A stretch of 64,000 nt of DNA from Rhodobacteraceae bacterium LNNU 3342 (GCA_008711135.1 VUAW01000003.1:124001-188000); one strand, 5' to 3'. Counted from the first letter of the stretch, positions 46,418 to 55,672 are shown. The notes: generated from the sequence alone by a model not told the origin. Program-made: numbers and translations.

Positions 46418-47027
46418 GGGTGATGCCTCCAATATCCAGGATGGCCCCGGCGGGGTCGGTGACACTTCTATGCGCTTTGCATTCAAACTGCCAGAGCCGG
46501 CGAGCATCGGCAATCTCTTCCACGTGGGCAGCGCCTTTCAGGAAAAGCGCTTTCCCCTGTGGTTGCAGATGAAGCTGCGCATAATCGAGAAGTTGCGCCA
46601 AGGGGGCGAGCGCTCGTGCTGATGCAACATCGGCGCCAAGCGGAGGAAGTGCCTCTACCCGTTGTGCATGAACCGTCGCGTTTAGGCCCAGTTCGCGCAC
46701 AGTTGCTGAAAGAAATGCTGCTTTGCGACCATCGGATTCGACAAGATGTGTATGCAGTTCAGGCGCCTTCTCCAGCGCCAAAATTGCAACGACTAGCCCA
46801 GGGAAGCCGCCACCGCTACCAAAGTCTACCCAGGATCTAGCAGGCGGCGCATATTGGAAGATTTGCGCCGAGTCCAGAAAATGTCGTTCCCAAAGATCCG
46901 CAAGTGTAGACTTTGAAACAAGATTTATAGCAGCGTTCCACTTGCGGAGCAGCGCTTCATACTGTTCAAGTCGAGATGATGTTTCACGTGAAACATCCAC
47001 ATGAACTTCTAAGCCCTTGCGATGCAT
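46410..47027 (-). CDS. rsmG: 16S rRNA (guanine527-N7)-methyltransferase RsmG
   Basis: 205-residue SAM-dependent enzyme acting on 16S rRNA; loss gives low-level streptomycin resistance in other species. Signatures are RKWNAAINLVSKST, RHFLDSAQIF, VDFGSGGGFPGLVVAI (SAM motif) and LVESDGRKAAFL. Near the N-terminus the peptide DVSRETS is encoded by a perfect parS palindrome at 46980-46995. The start ATG at 47027 overlaps the mnmG stop by one base; a GTG nine codons in is an alternative. The base composition is clearly lower in GC than in the left part of the window. Confidence 0.94.
   Translation of the reverse strand: MHRKGLEVHVDVSRETSSRLEQYEALLRKWNAAINLVSKSTLADLWERHFLDSAQIFQYAPPARSWVDFGSGGGFPGLVVAILALEKAPELHTHLVESDGRKAAFLSATVRELGLNATVHAQRVEALPPLGADVASARALAPLAQLLDYAQLHLQPQGKALFLKGAAHVEEIADARRLWQFECKAHRSVTDPAGAILDIGGITRV
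46980..46995. other. parS centromere site 1 (inside rsmG)
   Basis: TGTTTCACGTGAAACA, a perfect 16-bp palindrome identical to the consensus ParB-binding parS site. It lies in the coding sequence of rsmG, 563 bp upstream of the parA start codon. It encodes the VSRET part of the protein. Confidence 0.95.
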
Positions 47028-48898
47028 TACGAAACACGCTTCCGCTCTGCCTGCTTCAGCTTGGCGAGGATCAGCGTCACTGCAGCCGGGGTCATCCCAT
47101 CAATTCGGCTGGCTTGGCCCAATGTCTGCGGACGTACACGTGAAAGCTTTCCTTTCAGTTCATTCGAGAGCCCCGCGATGGAGTCGTAATCCATATCAGG
47201 CGGAAGTACATGCCCCTCATCCCGACGCAGCGCCGCGACGTCCTCTTGCTGCCGCTCGATATAGGTGGCGTAGAGCGCGTCGCGGCAAATCTGCTCGCGG
47301 ATATCTCCTGCGATTGAGGCGGCCTCCGGTACCAAACCCAAGATAGTGTCGAAATCCACCTCAGGGAACGCGAGTACTTCATAGGCTGTCCTGCGCACAC
47401 CATCTTGGCTCACTTTGATCCCGGCCGCGTTCAGTTGCTGCGGGCTGAAGGCCTCTCGCGTCAGTTGCCCGCGTCCGGCAGCCAAAGCATCCATCTTGGC
47501 AGCGAAAGCTTCTGCACGGGGAGCACCCACACAACCAATGGCCACGCCCCACGGAGTAAGCCGCTGGTCCGCATTATCAGCACGCAGCGACAGCCTGAAC
47601 TCGGCGCGGGAGGTAAACATGCGGTAAGGCTCCGTCACTCCGCGTGTCACCAGATCATCAATCATCACGCCGATGTAGCTGCTCGCGCGCTCAAAACGGA
47701 TTGGCTCCTCCCCTTTCGCAGCAAGCGCGGCATTGAGGCCAGCCGCAAGGCCTTGGGCCGCAGCCTCTTCATAACCCGTCGTTCCGTTGATCTGCCCCGC
47801 GAGATAGAGGCCGGGCACATCCTTGAGTTCGAGCGTAAAGCGGAGAGCACGCGGGTCAACGTAGTCATACTCGATTGCGTAACCTAGCTGTAGAATGCGC
47901 ACATCTTCAAGCCCACGCATCGATCGAACGTAGGTCTCCTGCACATCCTCCGGCAGAGAGGTAGAGATTCCGTTAGGATAAACCGTCGGATCATCAAGCC
48001 CCTCTGGCTCCAGGAAGACCTGATGAGCCGTCTTGTCCGCGAAGCGCACGACCTTGTCCTCGATAGAGGGGCAGTATCTTGGGCCCACCCCTTCGATATG
48101 GCCGCCATACATTGCTGACCGGTCGAGGTTCGCTCGGATGATCTCGTGCGTCCGCTCGTTGGTATGGGTAATTCCGCAAGCGATCTGCCGCGCCTCTGGA
48201 ATGCGGTTCAGAAAAGAGAACAACACCGGGTCATCGTCGCCCGGTTGGCTTTCAAGGATGTCCCAATTGATAGTGCGCCCGTCCAAGCGGGGTGGTGTCC
48301 CGGTTTTGAGGCGCCCGAGCGGCAAGCCAAAGCCATCAAGCCGCTCTGCCAGACGAACCGAGGGTCGATCACCCATACGACCGCCCTGTCGACGCTGATC
48401 TCCAATGTGGATGACCCCACGAAGGAAGGTGCCCGTTGTCAGCACCACGGCCGAAGAACCGATGACTTCGCCGCCAGCAAGAATGACACCTGCTACCCGC
48501 GCACCATCCATGACCAGATCAGCAGCCTCGCCCTCGATGACGTCGAGGTTGGGGGTGGAGAGAATCTCTGCCAGCATCGCTTCGCGGTACAGCCGCCGAT
48601 CAGCCTGCGCCCGCGGCCCCTGCACTGCAGGACCCTTGCGTCGGTTCAAAAGGCGAAACTGGATTCCTGCCCTATCAGCGACGCGACCCATGAGGCCATC
48701 CATTGCATCAACTTCCCGCACAAGATGGCCTTTACCTAATCCTCCGATCGCCGGATTGCAGGACATCACGCCGATCGTGTCCTTCCGCAAGGTAAGAAGT
48801 GCTGTCCGCGCGCCGACACGAGCCGCTGCGTGAGCCGCCTCTGCCCCGGCATGTCCGCCACCGACGACAATGACATCATAATGTTTCACGTGAAACAC
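47027..48898 (-). CDS. mnmG: tRNA uridine-5-carboxymethylaminomethyl modification enzyme MnmG (GidA)
   Basis: 623-residue FAD protein that, with MnmE, installs cmnm5 on U34 of certain tRNAs. The dinucleotide-binding loop is [57 protein letters not shown] and [17 protein letters not shown] are hallmarks. The start is GTG 48898, giving [11 protein letters not shown]; the first five codons coincide with a perfect parS site. A GTG at 48889 is a shorter alternative. It is 3 nt downstream of mnmE, its functional partner, and overlaps rsmG by one base. Confidence 0.96.
   Translation of the reverse strand: MFHVKHYDVIVVGGGHAGAEAAHAAARVGARTALLTLRKDTIGVMSCNPAIGGLGKGHLVREVDAMDGLMGRVADRAGIQFRLLNRRKGPAVQGPRAQADRRLYREAMLAEILSTPNLDVIEGEAADLVMDGARVAGVILAGGEVIGSSAVVLTTGTFLRGVIHIGDQRRQGGRMGDRPSVRLAERLDGFGLPLGRLKTGTPPRLDGRTINWDILESQPGDDDPVLFSFLNRIPEARQIACGITHTNERTHEIIRANLDRSAMYGGHIEGVGPRYCPSIEDKVVRFADKTAHQVFLEPEGLDDPTVYPNGISTSLPEDVQETYVRSMRGLEDVRILQLGYAIEYDYVDPRALRFTLELKDVPGLYLAGQINGTTGYEEAAAQGLAAGLNAALAAKGEEPIRFERASSYIGVMIDDLVTRGVTEPYRMFTSRAEFRLSLRADNADQRLTPWGVAIGCVGAPRAEAFAAKMDALAAGRGQLTREAFSPQQLNAAGIKVSQDGVRRTAYEVLAFPEVDFDTILGLVPEAASIAGDIREQICRDALYATYIERQQEDVAALRRDEGHVLPPDMDYDSIAGLSNELKGKLSRVRPQTLGQASRIDGMTPAAVTLILAKLKQAERKRVS
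48882..48897. other. parS centromere site 2 (across the mnmG start)
   Basis: A second perfect TGTTTCACGTGAAACA. It covers codons 1-6 of mnmG apart from the first base of the GTG start codon and thereby encodes the peptide FHVKH. It is about 3.2 kb from the edge of the predicted origin. Confidence 0.95.
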
Positions 48899-48901
48899 TC
48901 C

Positions 48902-50191
48902 TCACTTCCCTATGCAAAAGCTGGAGAAAATGTCATCCAGCAGGTGCTCCACATCGACACGGCCCAGCAACATGTCAAGGGCGCGTACGGTAGAACGCAG
49001 TTCTTCTGCCGCAAACTCCGCGCGGTCAGCACCGCGACATACCTCATCCCGTGCTAAATCCAAAGCCTTGATGCCACCGCTCACGGCAAGTCTTTGCCGT
49101 TCGCGCATCACTGTTCCTGCCGAGGCCGCACGCGCGGAGAGAGTCTCAGTGATCTGGCGGACGAGTTCCGCCACCCCCTCCCCTGTCTTGCCTGAAACGC
49201 TCAGCCCTTCACCTTGGAAAAGATCGGCCTTACCTTGGATCAAGATATCTTCGGGCTGAGGTGAAGGGCGCAGGACGGGCCCTTGCTCATCCAATAAAAA
49301 CACGCGCAGATCAGCCGCTTCGGCACGGGAGATCGCCCGACTGATCCCGATCGCCTCCACGACATCCTCTGACTCTCGTAAACCTGCTGTGTCCAGGATG
49401 GTAACCGGTAGCCCAGCGAGATCCATCCGGACTTCAATGATGTCCCGCGTTGTGCCAGCGACCTCAGAGGTAATGGCGGCTTCGCGGCCAGCCAAAGCAT
49501 TGAGAAGCGTGGACTTTCCCGCATTTGGACGCCCAAGGATCGCCACCTCGAATCCTTCCCGGATCCGTTCGGCCACCGCCGCGCCGGCTTCCTCAGCCGC
49601 CAATTCCATGCGGACGCTGTCCAAAAGTTCGAGAACTTCCGGAGTAACATCAACCGGCACATCTTCGTCGGCGAAATCAATTGTCGCCTCAAGCAGAGCC
49701 GCGGCCCGAATCAAGCGAGTACGCCAGCTTTCGGCTTTAGCACCGAGTGCTCCGGAAAGAACCCGAAGCGCGAGTCGCCGCTGCGCCTCGGTCTCTGCCT
49801 CTACAAGATCAGCAAGCCCTTCGACCTGGGCTAAGTCAAGCATTCCGTTTTCAAGAGCGCGTCGCGTGAACTCCCCCGCCTCTGCCGGACGCATTCCTGC
49901 ATGATCCGAAAGGGCCCGGAGAACCGCGGCAACCACCGCGTTGCTCCCATGGAGATGAAGCTCGGCGCTTTCTTCCCCTGTGAAGCTTTTGCCGCGTTCG
50001 AAAAGGACAACCAACGCCTGGTCAAGAAGAACGCCGTCTGCATCACGCAGGCTGCGCAGCCCCGCATGCCGGGGTGCCGGGAGGGATCCGGCCAAGGCTG
50101 CCACGGACTCCCACGCCTTCGGGCCGGAAAGACGCAAAACCGCCACCCCGGCCTTGCCGCGTGCGCTGGCCAAGGCGTAGATCGTGTCCAT
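48902..50191 (-). CDS. mnmE: tRNA modification GTPase MnmE (TrmE)
   Basis: 429-residue partner of MnmG. The N-terminal folate-binding domain ([23 protein letters not shown]) is followed by a helical domain with an inserted G domain: G1 GRPNAGKS, G2 region [11 protein letters not shown]3 [10 protein letters not shown]. The C-terminus is FCIGK, the conserved C-x-G-K motif carrying the redox/catalytic cysteine. The G4 motif, normally NKxD, reads GKAD here (in IQGKADLF), so the guanine-specifying Asn is replaced. The start is ATG 50191, 15 nt after the rho stop. Part of the origin-proximal group. Confidence 0.94.
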   Translation of the reverse strand: MDTIYALASARGKAGVAVLRLSGPKAWESVAALAGSLPAPRHAGLRSLRDADGVLLDQALVVLFERGKSFTGEESAELHLHGSNAVVAAVLRALSDHAGMRPAEAGEFTRRALENGMLDLAQVEGLADLVEAETEAQRRLALRVLSGALGAKAESWRTRLIRAAALLEATIDFADEDVPVDVTPEVLELLDSVRMELAAEEAGAAVAERIREGFEVAILGRPNAGKSTLLNALAGREAAITSEVAGTTRDIIEVRMDLAGLPVTILDTAGLRESEDVVEAIGISRAISRAEAADLRVFLLDEQGPVLRPSPQPEDILIQGKADLFQGEGLSVSGKTGEGVAELVRQITETLSARAASAGTVMRERQRLAVSGGIKALDLARDEVCRGADRAEFAAEELRSTVRALDMLLGRVDVEHLLDDIFSSFCIGK

Positions 50192-50206
50192 CTGGCATCA
50201 CCTAGT

Positions 50207-51478
50207 TCAGGTGTTCATCGAGTCGAAGAAATCGCTGTTGGACTTGGTCTGTTTCAGCTTGGAAATCAAGAACTCGATCGCTTCAGTTGTGCCCATCGGG
50301 TTCAGGATGCGGCGCAGGACGAAGGTTTTCTGCAGATCCCCTTTATCCATCAGCAGATCTTCCTTCCGCGTCCCCGACTTCAGGATATCCATCGCCGGGA
50401 ACACCCGCTTGTCGGCAACCTTCCGGTCAAGCACGAGTTCGGAGTTGCCGGTGCCTTTAAACTCTTCGAAGATCACTTCGTCCATCCGGCTGCCGGTGTC
50501 GATGAGTGCCGTCGCGATAATTGTCAGCGACCCGCCCTCTTCGATGTTCCGGGCAGCACCAAAGAAGCGTTTCGGTCGCTGAAGCGCATTTGCGTCCACG
50601 CCGCCGGTCAGAACCTTGCCCGATGACGGAACCACGGTGTTGAACGCCCGCCCAAGCCGGGTGATCGAGTCGAGCAGGATCACCACGTCCCGTTTGTGTT
50701 CCACAAGGCGCTTGGCCTTTTCAATCACCATCTCCGACACCGCCACGTGACGCGTCGCCGGCTCGTCAAAGGTCGAGGAGACGACCTCGCCCTTCACGCT
50801 GCGCTGCATGTCCGTCACCTCTTCGGGACGTTCGTCGATCAGCAGCACGATCAGGTAGCATTCAGGATGGTTCTGCGCGATCGAGTGGGCGATGTTCTGC
50901 AGCAGAACCGTCTTACCTGTCCGCGGCGGTGCGACAATCAGGGCCCGTTGCCCCTTCCCCAAGGGCGCGACAATGTCGATGATCCGCCCTGACCGATCCT
51001 TGAGCGTCGGGTCGTCAATCTCCATCCGCAGCCGTTCATCCGGGTAAAGCGGGGTCAGGTTGTCGAAATGCACCTTGTGCCGCGCACGCTCCGGATCGTC
51101 GAAGTTGATGCGCGTGACTTTTGTCATGCAGAAATAACGCTCGTTCTCGCGCGGCGCTTGGATGACGCCTTCGATGGTGTCCCCCGTGCGCAGGCTGAAC
51201 TGGCGGATCATTTCCGGCGAAACGTAGATGTCGTCCGGGCCAGGCAGGTAGTTTGCCTCGGTCGAGCGGAGAAAGCCGAAACCGTCCTGCAGCACCTCGA
51301 GCACGCCGTCGCCAGAGATCTCCCACCCTTCCTCGGCCCGCTCCTTCAGGATCGAGAACATCATCTCGCCCTTGCGCATGGAGGGCGCGTTTTCGATTTC
51401 CAGTTCCTCAGCCATTGCCAGCAGGTCGGCGGGGCTCTTGGCCTTGAGCGAGGAAAGGGCCAGACGGTCTTGGGTCAT
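50207..51478 (-). CDS. rho: Transcription termination factor Rho
   Basis: 423-residue hexameric RNA helicase that ends transcription at Rho-dependent sites and suppresses antisense transcripts. The N-terminal Rho-N and cold-shock RNA-binding parts ([30 protein letters not shown]) precede the ATPase with Walker [13 protein letters not shown], Walker [17 protein letters not shown] and the R-loop GGVDANAL. The Q-loop and secondary RNA site are intact. The start at 51478 has GAGGC upstream. rho beside hemJ, oriC and mnmE is a standard alphaproteobacterial arrangement. Confidence 0.97.
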   Translation of the reverse strand: MTQDRLALSSLKAKSPADLLAMAEELEIENAPSMRKGEMMFSILKERAEEGWEISGDGVLEVLQDGFGFLRSTEANYLPGPDDIYVSPEMIRQFSLRTGDTIEGVIQAPRENERYFCMTKVTRINFDDPERARHKVHFDNLTPLYPDERLRMEIDDPTLKDRSGRIIDIVAPLGKGQRALIVAPPRTGKTVLLQNIAHSIAQNHPECYLIVLLIDERPEEVTDMQRSVKGEVVSSTFDEPATRHVAVSEMVIEKAKRLVEHKRDVVILLDSITRLGRAFNTVVPSSGKVLTGGVDANALQRPKRFFGAARNIEEGGSLTIIATALIDTGSRMDEVIFEEFKGTGNSELVLDRKVADKRVFPAMDILKSGTRKEDLLMDKGDLQKTFVLRRILNPMGTTEAIEFLISKLKQTKSNSDFFDSMNT

Positions 51479-51593
51479 GAAAATGCCTCGTGGGCCGCGC
51501 ATCGTGCAGCCAGCATCAGATCAGATAGGGAAATGCATTGGCCGGATGGCCTGCAGAAGCGCAGATACACCCCGTGACGGCCAGAGTCAAATC

Positions 51594-52043
51594 TCAGAAC
51601 TTCAAAACCACCGAAAAGACGATCACGACCAGCAGCAGCGTGGGAAGCTCGTTCATCATGCGGTACTGACGGCCGTTTACCCGGTTGTCCCCCCGCTGAA
51701 ACCCTTTGCGGCGCAGGCCCAGCCAATGATGGAACCAGGTCATGGCAAGCGCCGCAGCCGCCTTCGTCCAGGGCCAGATTGTTCCCCAGTCAACGATGCC
51801 AGGTGTCATCACCAGCATGAGCCCGAACACCCAACTCGCAATCATCGCGGGGTTCATTATGAATTTCAGTAGCTTGAGCTCCATGGTCTGGAACAGTGCA
51901 TCCGTCTGGCCACCCGCTTTCACCTGTTCCACGTGATAGACGAACAGCCTGGGAAGATAGAACAGGCCTGCCATCCACGCCACAATCGACAGGATGTGGA
52001 ACGATTTGGTCCAAGGATAAAGCGTCGAGAGCAGGTCCCACAT
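51594..52043 (-). CDS. hemJ: Protoporphyrinogen IX oxidase HemJ
   Basis: 149-residue inner-membrane protein of the UPF0093/HemJ family that oxidises protoporphyrinogen IX, just before ferrochelatase. Four hydrophobic segments are expected. The sequence contains the conserved SFHILSIVAWMAGLFYLPRLFVYHVE with its histidine, and KAAAALAMTWFHHWLGLRR and RMMNELPTLLLVVIV. The rho gene follows after 115 nt in the same direction. Its upstream region is the putative replication origin, so transcription of hemJ starts near or within oriC. Confidence 0.93.
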   Translation of the reverse strand: MWDLLSTLYPWTKSFHILSIVAWMAGLFYLPRLFVYHVEQVKAGGQTDALFQTMELKLLKFIMNPAMIASWVFGLMLVMTPGIVDWGTIWPWTKAAAALAMTWFHHWLGLRRKGFQRGDNRVNGRQYRMMNELPTLLLVVIVFSVVLKF

Positions 52044-52073
52044 GTCCAGCCAACCTCACTTTGGGTCGGGCAT

Positions 52074-52118
52074 CTTTAGAATATTTAAGAAAAGAATGAA
52101 AAGTAGATGTTGTAGTAA
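52074..52118. other. AT-rich block, candidate DNA-unwinding element
   Basis: A/T-dominated stretch (CTTTAGAATATTTAAG and following purine-rich bases) directly left of the first DnaA box. Its composition is far below the surrounding GC level. Assignment rests on composition and position only. Confidence 0.55.
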
Positions 52119-52178
52119 GGCCAGTGGATAACTCGAATTCACGGGTGTCCGGTGTCTCTATCCACAACTCGTCGATCC

Positions 52179-52187
52179 TGTGGATAA
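52179..52187 (-). promoter_or_regulatory. Perfect DnaA box
   Basis: TTATCCACA on the minus strand (TGTGGATAA on plus), identical to the high-affinity consensus. Confidence 0.85.
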
Positions 52188-52274
52188 CTCTGTGCAGCGA
52201 ATCTGGAACTTTTTCCACTTCCCGATTCCGTTTTTTTCTTCCGATACTTAGGTGAGCCCAGAAGCGCGCCGTTC

Positions 52275-52283
52275 TGTGGATAA
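52275..52283 (-). promoter_or_regulatory. Perfect DnaA box
   Basis: Second exact TTATCCACA on the minus strand, 96 bp to the right of the first. Confidence 0.85.
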
Positions 52284-52466
52284 TCGAGGACAGATGCCGT
52301 CTGTTACATCTCATCCACAGGCCGCGCGAAAAATTTTCCCACCGTGGATAAACCGGGCTGGTTCCTTGACAGTCATCGCTGTGATCGGGGATTTCTTGGC
52401 AGCGCGGCAGATGCCCCCACGCCATCCGCCGAGTCGTCTGCCGATTCCAGCACAGGGTTTTCCACA

Positions 52467-53066
52467 ATGCCGCGCGAAATTATTCTTGCCTCCAGCTCTG
52501 ACATCCGGGCGCGGCTGTTGCGAAATGCGGGGATAGAGATCCGTCAGGTCCCTGCGCGGGTGGATGAAGATGCAATTCGCGACGCCCTTTTGGCCGAGGG
52601 TGCCAGTCCGCGCGACGTGGCTGATACGCTTGCCGAGAGCAAAGCCCGGAAAATCGGTGAAAAACATCCAAGTTCGCTGGTAATCGGCTGCGATCAGGTG
52701 CTTGATCTCGACGGCCAGATCCTGACCAAGCCGTCTGATCCTGATGCAGCGCGGGCACAGTTGGCGTCCCTTCGTGGCCGCACCCACCGGCTTTTGTCCG
52801 CGGCCGTGATATACGAAGATGCGCAGCCGGTCTGGCGCCATGTCGGGCAGGTCCGCCTTACCATGCGCGCCTTCACCGACAGCTATCTGGAGGATTACGT
52901 GACCCGCAACTGGGACAGCATTCGCCACTCCGTTGGGGCCTACAAGCTCGAGGAGGAAGGCGCGCGCCTGTTTGCGTCAGTGCAGGGTGACTATTTCACC
53001 ACCCTTGGCCTGCCGCTCCTGGAGCTGCTGAATTTCCTGAGTATCCGCGGGGACATTGCGTCATGA
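52467..53066 (+). CDS. Maf-family nucleoside triphosphate pyrophosphatase
   Basis: 199-residue member of the Maf/HAM1 superfamily; relatives hydrolyse dTTP/UTP or modified pyrimidine and m7GTP nucleotides and have been tied to division arrest. Conserved parts are [46 protein letters not shown] and [26 protein letters not shown]. The subfamily (YhdE or YceF type) is not assigned. The ATG is abutted by a near-consensus DnaA box, so its expression could respond to initiation. First of the coupled set maf-aroE-coaE-dnaQ running away from oriC. Confidence 0.9.
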   Translation: MPREIILASSSDIRARLLRNAGIEIRQVPARVDEDAIRDALLAEGASPRDVADTLAESKARKIGEKHPSSLVIGCDQVLDLDGQILTKPSDPDAARAQLASLRGRTHRLLSAAVIYEDAQPVWRHVGQVRLTMRAFTDSYLEDYVTRNWDSIRHSVGAYKLEEEGARLFASVQGDYFTTLGLPLLELLNFLSIRGDIAS

Positions 53067-53899
53067 GTTTGGAGAAGATTAAGCTGGCCGGCGTGATCGG
53101 TTCGCCTATCGCCCACAGCCGGTCACCGGCGCTGCACGGGCATTGGCTGAAGACCTACGGCATTCCGGGCTACTACATTCCGATGGACGTCGCGCAGGCC
53201 GACCTGCGGGAAGTTTTGAATACGCTCCCCAAGGCGGGGTTCGTGGGGGTCAACGTCACGATTCCGCATAAGGAAACGGTGCTGCAGCTTGCCGATGTCG
53301 TCAGTGACCGCGCCGCGCTGATTGGCGCCGCGAACACGCTGATCTTCCGGCAGGACGGCAAGATTCACGCGGATAACACCGACGGTTATGGTTTCATCGC
53401 CAATCTTCGCCAGCAGGCGCCCAACTGGCAGGCCGCCAGCGGCCCTGTGGCGCTTTTCGGTGCAGGCGGCGCGGCGCGAGCGGTTATTTCGTCGTTGATA
53501 GAGGCTGGCGCCCCGGAAATCCGCATCTCCAACCGTACCCGTGCCCGGGCAGAGGCGATGCGTGATGAATTTGGCGCCAAGGTCGTCGTCTATGACTGGG
53601 TTCAGGTCGGAGACATGCTGGATGGCGCCACCACCATCGTCAATTCGTCGGCGCTCGGGATGGCGGGCAAGCCGGAACTACGCATTCCCTACGATGCAAT
53701 TTCCCGGAATGCCGTGGCCACGGACATCGTCTACACACCGCTTCGTACTACTTTTCTTGAGGCCGCGGCCGCACGCGGCTGTACCACCGTCGACGGGCTG
53801 GGCATGTTGCTGCACCAGGGCGCACCTTGTTTTGAACGCTGGTTCGGCCAGCGTCCTGAAGTTGACGCGGAAACGCGCGCGGCGGTGCTGAACGCATGA
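53063..53899 (+). CDS. aroE: Shikimate dehydrogenase (NADP)
   Basis: 278-residue enzyme reducing 3-dehydroshikimate in aromatic amino-acid synthesis. The N-terminal substrate site [16 protein letters not shown] and [12 protein letters not shown] (catalytic Lys) and the Asp in NTDGYGF are complete. The cofactor loop is [17 protein letters not shown] followed by [10 protein letters not shown], the NRT motif for [15 protein letters not shown] closes the family pattern. Four-base overlaps join it with maf and coaE. Confidence 0.95.
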   Translation: MSLEKIKLAGVIGSPIAHSRSPALHGHWLKTYGIPGYYIPMDVAQADLREVLNTLPKAGFVGVNVTIPHKETVLQLADVVSDRAALIGAANTLIFRQDGKIHADNTDGYGFIANLRQQAPNWQAASGPVALFGAGGAARAVISSLIEAGAPEIRISNRTRARAEAMRDEFGAKVVVYDWVQVGDMLDGATTIVNSSALGMAGKPELRIPYDAISRNAVATDIVYTPLRTTFLEAAAARGCTTVDGLGMLLHQGAPCFERWFGQRPEVDAETRAAVLNA

Positions 53900-54498
53900 C
53901 GCGGCCGTTCCTGCTGGGGCTTACCGGCTCCATCGGTATGGGAAAATCCACGACGGCCGCCATGTTTCGTGAGGCAGGGCTGCCGGTCTGGGATGCTGAC
54001 GCCGCGGTGCACCATCTGTACGAAGGTGCTGCGGTGGAGCCCATGCGGGCCCTTCACCCAGAGGCGATCCGCGGGGGCAAGGTCGACCGCGCCGCCTTGC
54101 GGGACTGGATTTCCCGAGACCCAAGGGCGCTTTCGCGGATCGAACAGGTCATCCATCCGCTGGTGGCCGCCGACCGGGCGGCCTTCATAGCAGGCTCCGG
54201 TTCCGATATTGTGGTGCTGGACGTTCCGCTGCTTTTCGAAACCGGCGGCGATGCGGCCATGGATGCCACCTTGGTCGTCACCGCCCCGCCAGAGGTGCAG
54301 CGTGAACGTGTCCTCGCGCGTCCCGGGATGACCGAGGAACGCTTGCAGGCCATTCTGGCCCGGCAGATGCCTGACGCAGAAAAACGCGCCCGCGCAACAT
54401 GGGTCATTGAAACCACCACCCTTGAATCAACCCGCCAAGCCGTGCGATCCCTGATCGCTGAGTTGAGGGACAGGCACCATGCGCGAGATCGTTCTTGA
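53896..54498 (+). CDS. coaE: Dephospho-CoA kinase
   Basis: 200-residue P-loop kinase for the last step of coenzyme A synthesis. Walker A GSIGMGKST is preceded by LLGLT at residues 6-10. DADAAVHHLYEGAAV, IEQVIHPLV, VLDVPLLFETGGD and RPGMTEERLQAILARQMPDAEKRARA match the family. The end overlaps the start of dnaQ by 20 nt, an unusually long overlap in an otherwise ATGA-coupled series. Confidence 0.95.
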   Translation: MTRPFLLGLTGSIGMGKSTTAAMFREAGLPVWDADAAVHHLYEGAAVEPMRALHPEAIRGGKVDRAALRDWISRDPRALSRIEQVIHPLVAADRAAFIAGSGSDIVVLDVPLLFETGGDAAMDATLVVTAPPEVQRERVLARPGMTEERLQAILARQMPDAEKRARATWVIETTTLESTRQAVRSLIAELRDRHHARDRS

Positions 54499-55165
54499 TA
54501 CCGAAACGACGGGTTTCGAGCCGTCAGAGGGCCACCGCATCGTGGAAATCGGCGCGGTAGAACTGTTCAACCACGTTCCGACAGGCCGAACCTACCACCA
54601 GTACATCAATCCTGAACGCCCCATGCCGGCCGAGGCTTTTGCCGTTCACGGACTGGGGGACGAATTCCTGCGCGACAAGCCGGTGTTTCGCCTGATCGGG
54701 CAGGCCTTCCTCGACTTTGTGGGCGATGCGAAGCTGGTCATCCACAACGCCGCGTTCGACATGAAATTCCTGAACGCGGAATTGGGATGGGCGCGGTTGC
54801 CGCTGCTGCCGATGAACCAGGCGGTGGACACGCTTGCCATCGCCAAGCGGCGGTTTCCCGGTTCGCCGGCCACGCTTGACGCGCTGTGCCGCAGGTTCGG
54901 GGTCGACAACTCGGCGCGCGAAAAGCACGGCGCGCTGCTGGACAGTGAAATTCTGGCCGAGGTTTATCTGGAGCTGATCGGCGGACGTCAGCCGGATTTC
55001 GCCCTTGGCTCTGCCACAACGGAAACGCGCGCGGCGCACGCGCCGGTCTGGCGCCCGCGGCCAAGGCCCACGCCCTTGCCGCCCCGGATCACTGAGGAAG
55101 AAGCCGCCGCCCATGCTGCCTTTGTGGCAAAGATGGGCGACAGCGCGATCTGGAACCAGACCTGA
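54479..55165 (+). CDS. dnaQ: DNA polymerase III epsilon subunit (3'-5' proofreading exonuclease)
   Basis: 228-residue DEDDh exonuclease. ExoI motif VLDTETTGFEPSEGHRIVEIG, ExoII VIHNAAFDMKFLNAEL and ExoIII REKHGALLDSEILAEVYLEL give the full catalytic set. The C-terminal segment is Pro/Arg rich (WRPRPRPTPLPPRITEEE) and ends in a helix suited to binding the alpha subunit. The start lies inside the coaE coding sequence. The stop TGA directly abuts the secB stop on the other strand in TGATCA. Confidence 0.94.
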   Translation: MREIVLDTETTGFEPSEGHRIVEIGAVELFNHVPTGRTYHQYINPERPMPAEAFAVHGLGDEFLRDKPVFRLIGQAFLDFVGDAKLVIHNAAFDMKFLNAELGWARLPLLPMNQAVDTLAIAKRRFPGSPATLDALCRRFGVDNSAREKHGALLDSEILAEVYLELIGGRQPDFALGSATTETRAAHAPVWRPRPRPTPLPPRITEEEAAAHAAFVAKMGDSAIWNQT

Positions 55166-55672
55166 TCAGTTCGTCTGGGCAGGGGCCTTCTGTTCGGCCC
55201 GGCGCGCCAGTTCTTGCCGGTAAAGCGCGAGGAAATCCACCGTGTCGAGGTTCAGCGCCGGGAAGCCGCCGTCACGGGTCACGTCACTGACGATCCGGCG
55301 CACGAAGGGGAACAGCATACGCGGGCATTCGATCAGCAGGAACGGGTGCATCTGTTCTTCCGGCACGCCGTCGATGTGGAAGATGCCGGCATATTCCAGT
55401 TCAAGATGGAACAGCGGGTCGTTGTTGTTGGCCTTGTTGCGCGACTGGATCTTGAACTTGGTCACGACTTCGTACTGGTGCTGGGTCGGACGCTTGCGGG
55501 CATCAAGGCTGACCTGAACTTGGATGTCGGGCGAGACCTCGGCGTTTTGCAGCCCCTTCTGCGCGACGACGTTTTCGAATGACATGTCGCGGATGAACTG
55601 GGCAAGCACCTGCATCTTGATCTGCGGGGCTTGCGCCGGTTGTGCGGCGGCGCCGTTTTCGGTCTCTGCCAT
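55166..55672 (-). CDS. secB: Protein-export chaperone SecB
   Basis: 168-residue cytosolic chaperone that keeps preproteins unfolded and passes them to SecA (at the left edge of the window). Signatures: IKMQVLAQFIRDMSFENVVA, DIQVQVSLDARK, FHLELEYAGIFHIDGVPEEQMHPFLLIECPRMLFPFVRRIVSDVTRDGGFPALNLDTVDFLALY. The start at 55672 is preceded by AGGAGAG. It has a polar, Gln/Ala-rich N-terminus. Convergent with dnaQ without a single base between the stops. Confidence 0.96.
   Translation of the reverse strand: MAETENGAAAQPAQAPQIKMQVLAQFIRDMSFENVVAQKGLQNAEVSPDIQVQVSLDARKRPTQHQYEVVTKFKIQSRNKANNNDPLFHLELEYAGIFHIDGVPEEQMHPFLLIECPRMLFPFVRRIVSDVTRDGGFPALNLDTVDFLALYRQELARRAEQKAPAQTN

Larger units (their letters stand above)
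52044..52466. other. oriC: Chromosomal replication origin oriC (predicted)
   Basis: 423 bp without a gene between hemJ and maf. DnaA boxes: perfect TGTGGATAA at 52179-52187 and 52275-52283; one-mismatch boxes at 52123-52131 (AGTGGATAA), 52158-52166 (CTATCCACA), 52311-52319 (TCATCCACA), 52343-52351 (CGTGGATAA) and 52458-52466 (TTTTCCACA); a weaker one at 52211-52219. Boxes occur in both orientations. The left end is AT-rich, with 19 G/C in the 60 bases from 52081, and is the likely unwinding element. Four GANTC methylation sites occur (52199, 52224, 52431, 52443). Flanking genes point outwards. The parAB/parS neighbourhood supports the call; no experiment is implied. Confidence 0.9.

Noticed and set aside
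52060-52270. CtrA binding site (TTAA-N7-TTAA) in the origin
   Set aside because: The AT-rich block has isolated TTAA-like pieces (for example in ATTTAAG) but no correctly spaced pair.
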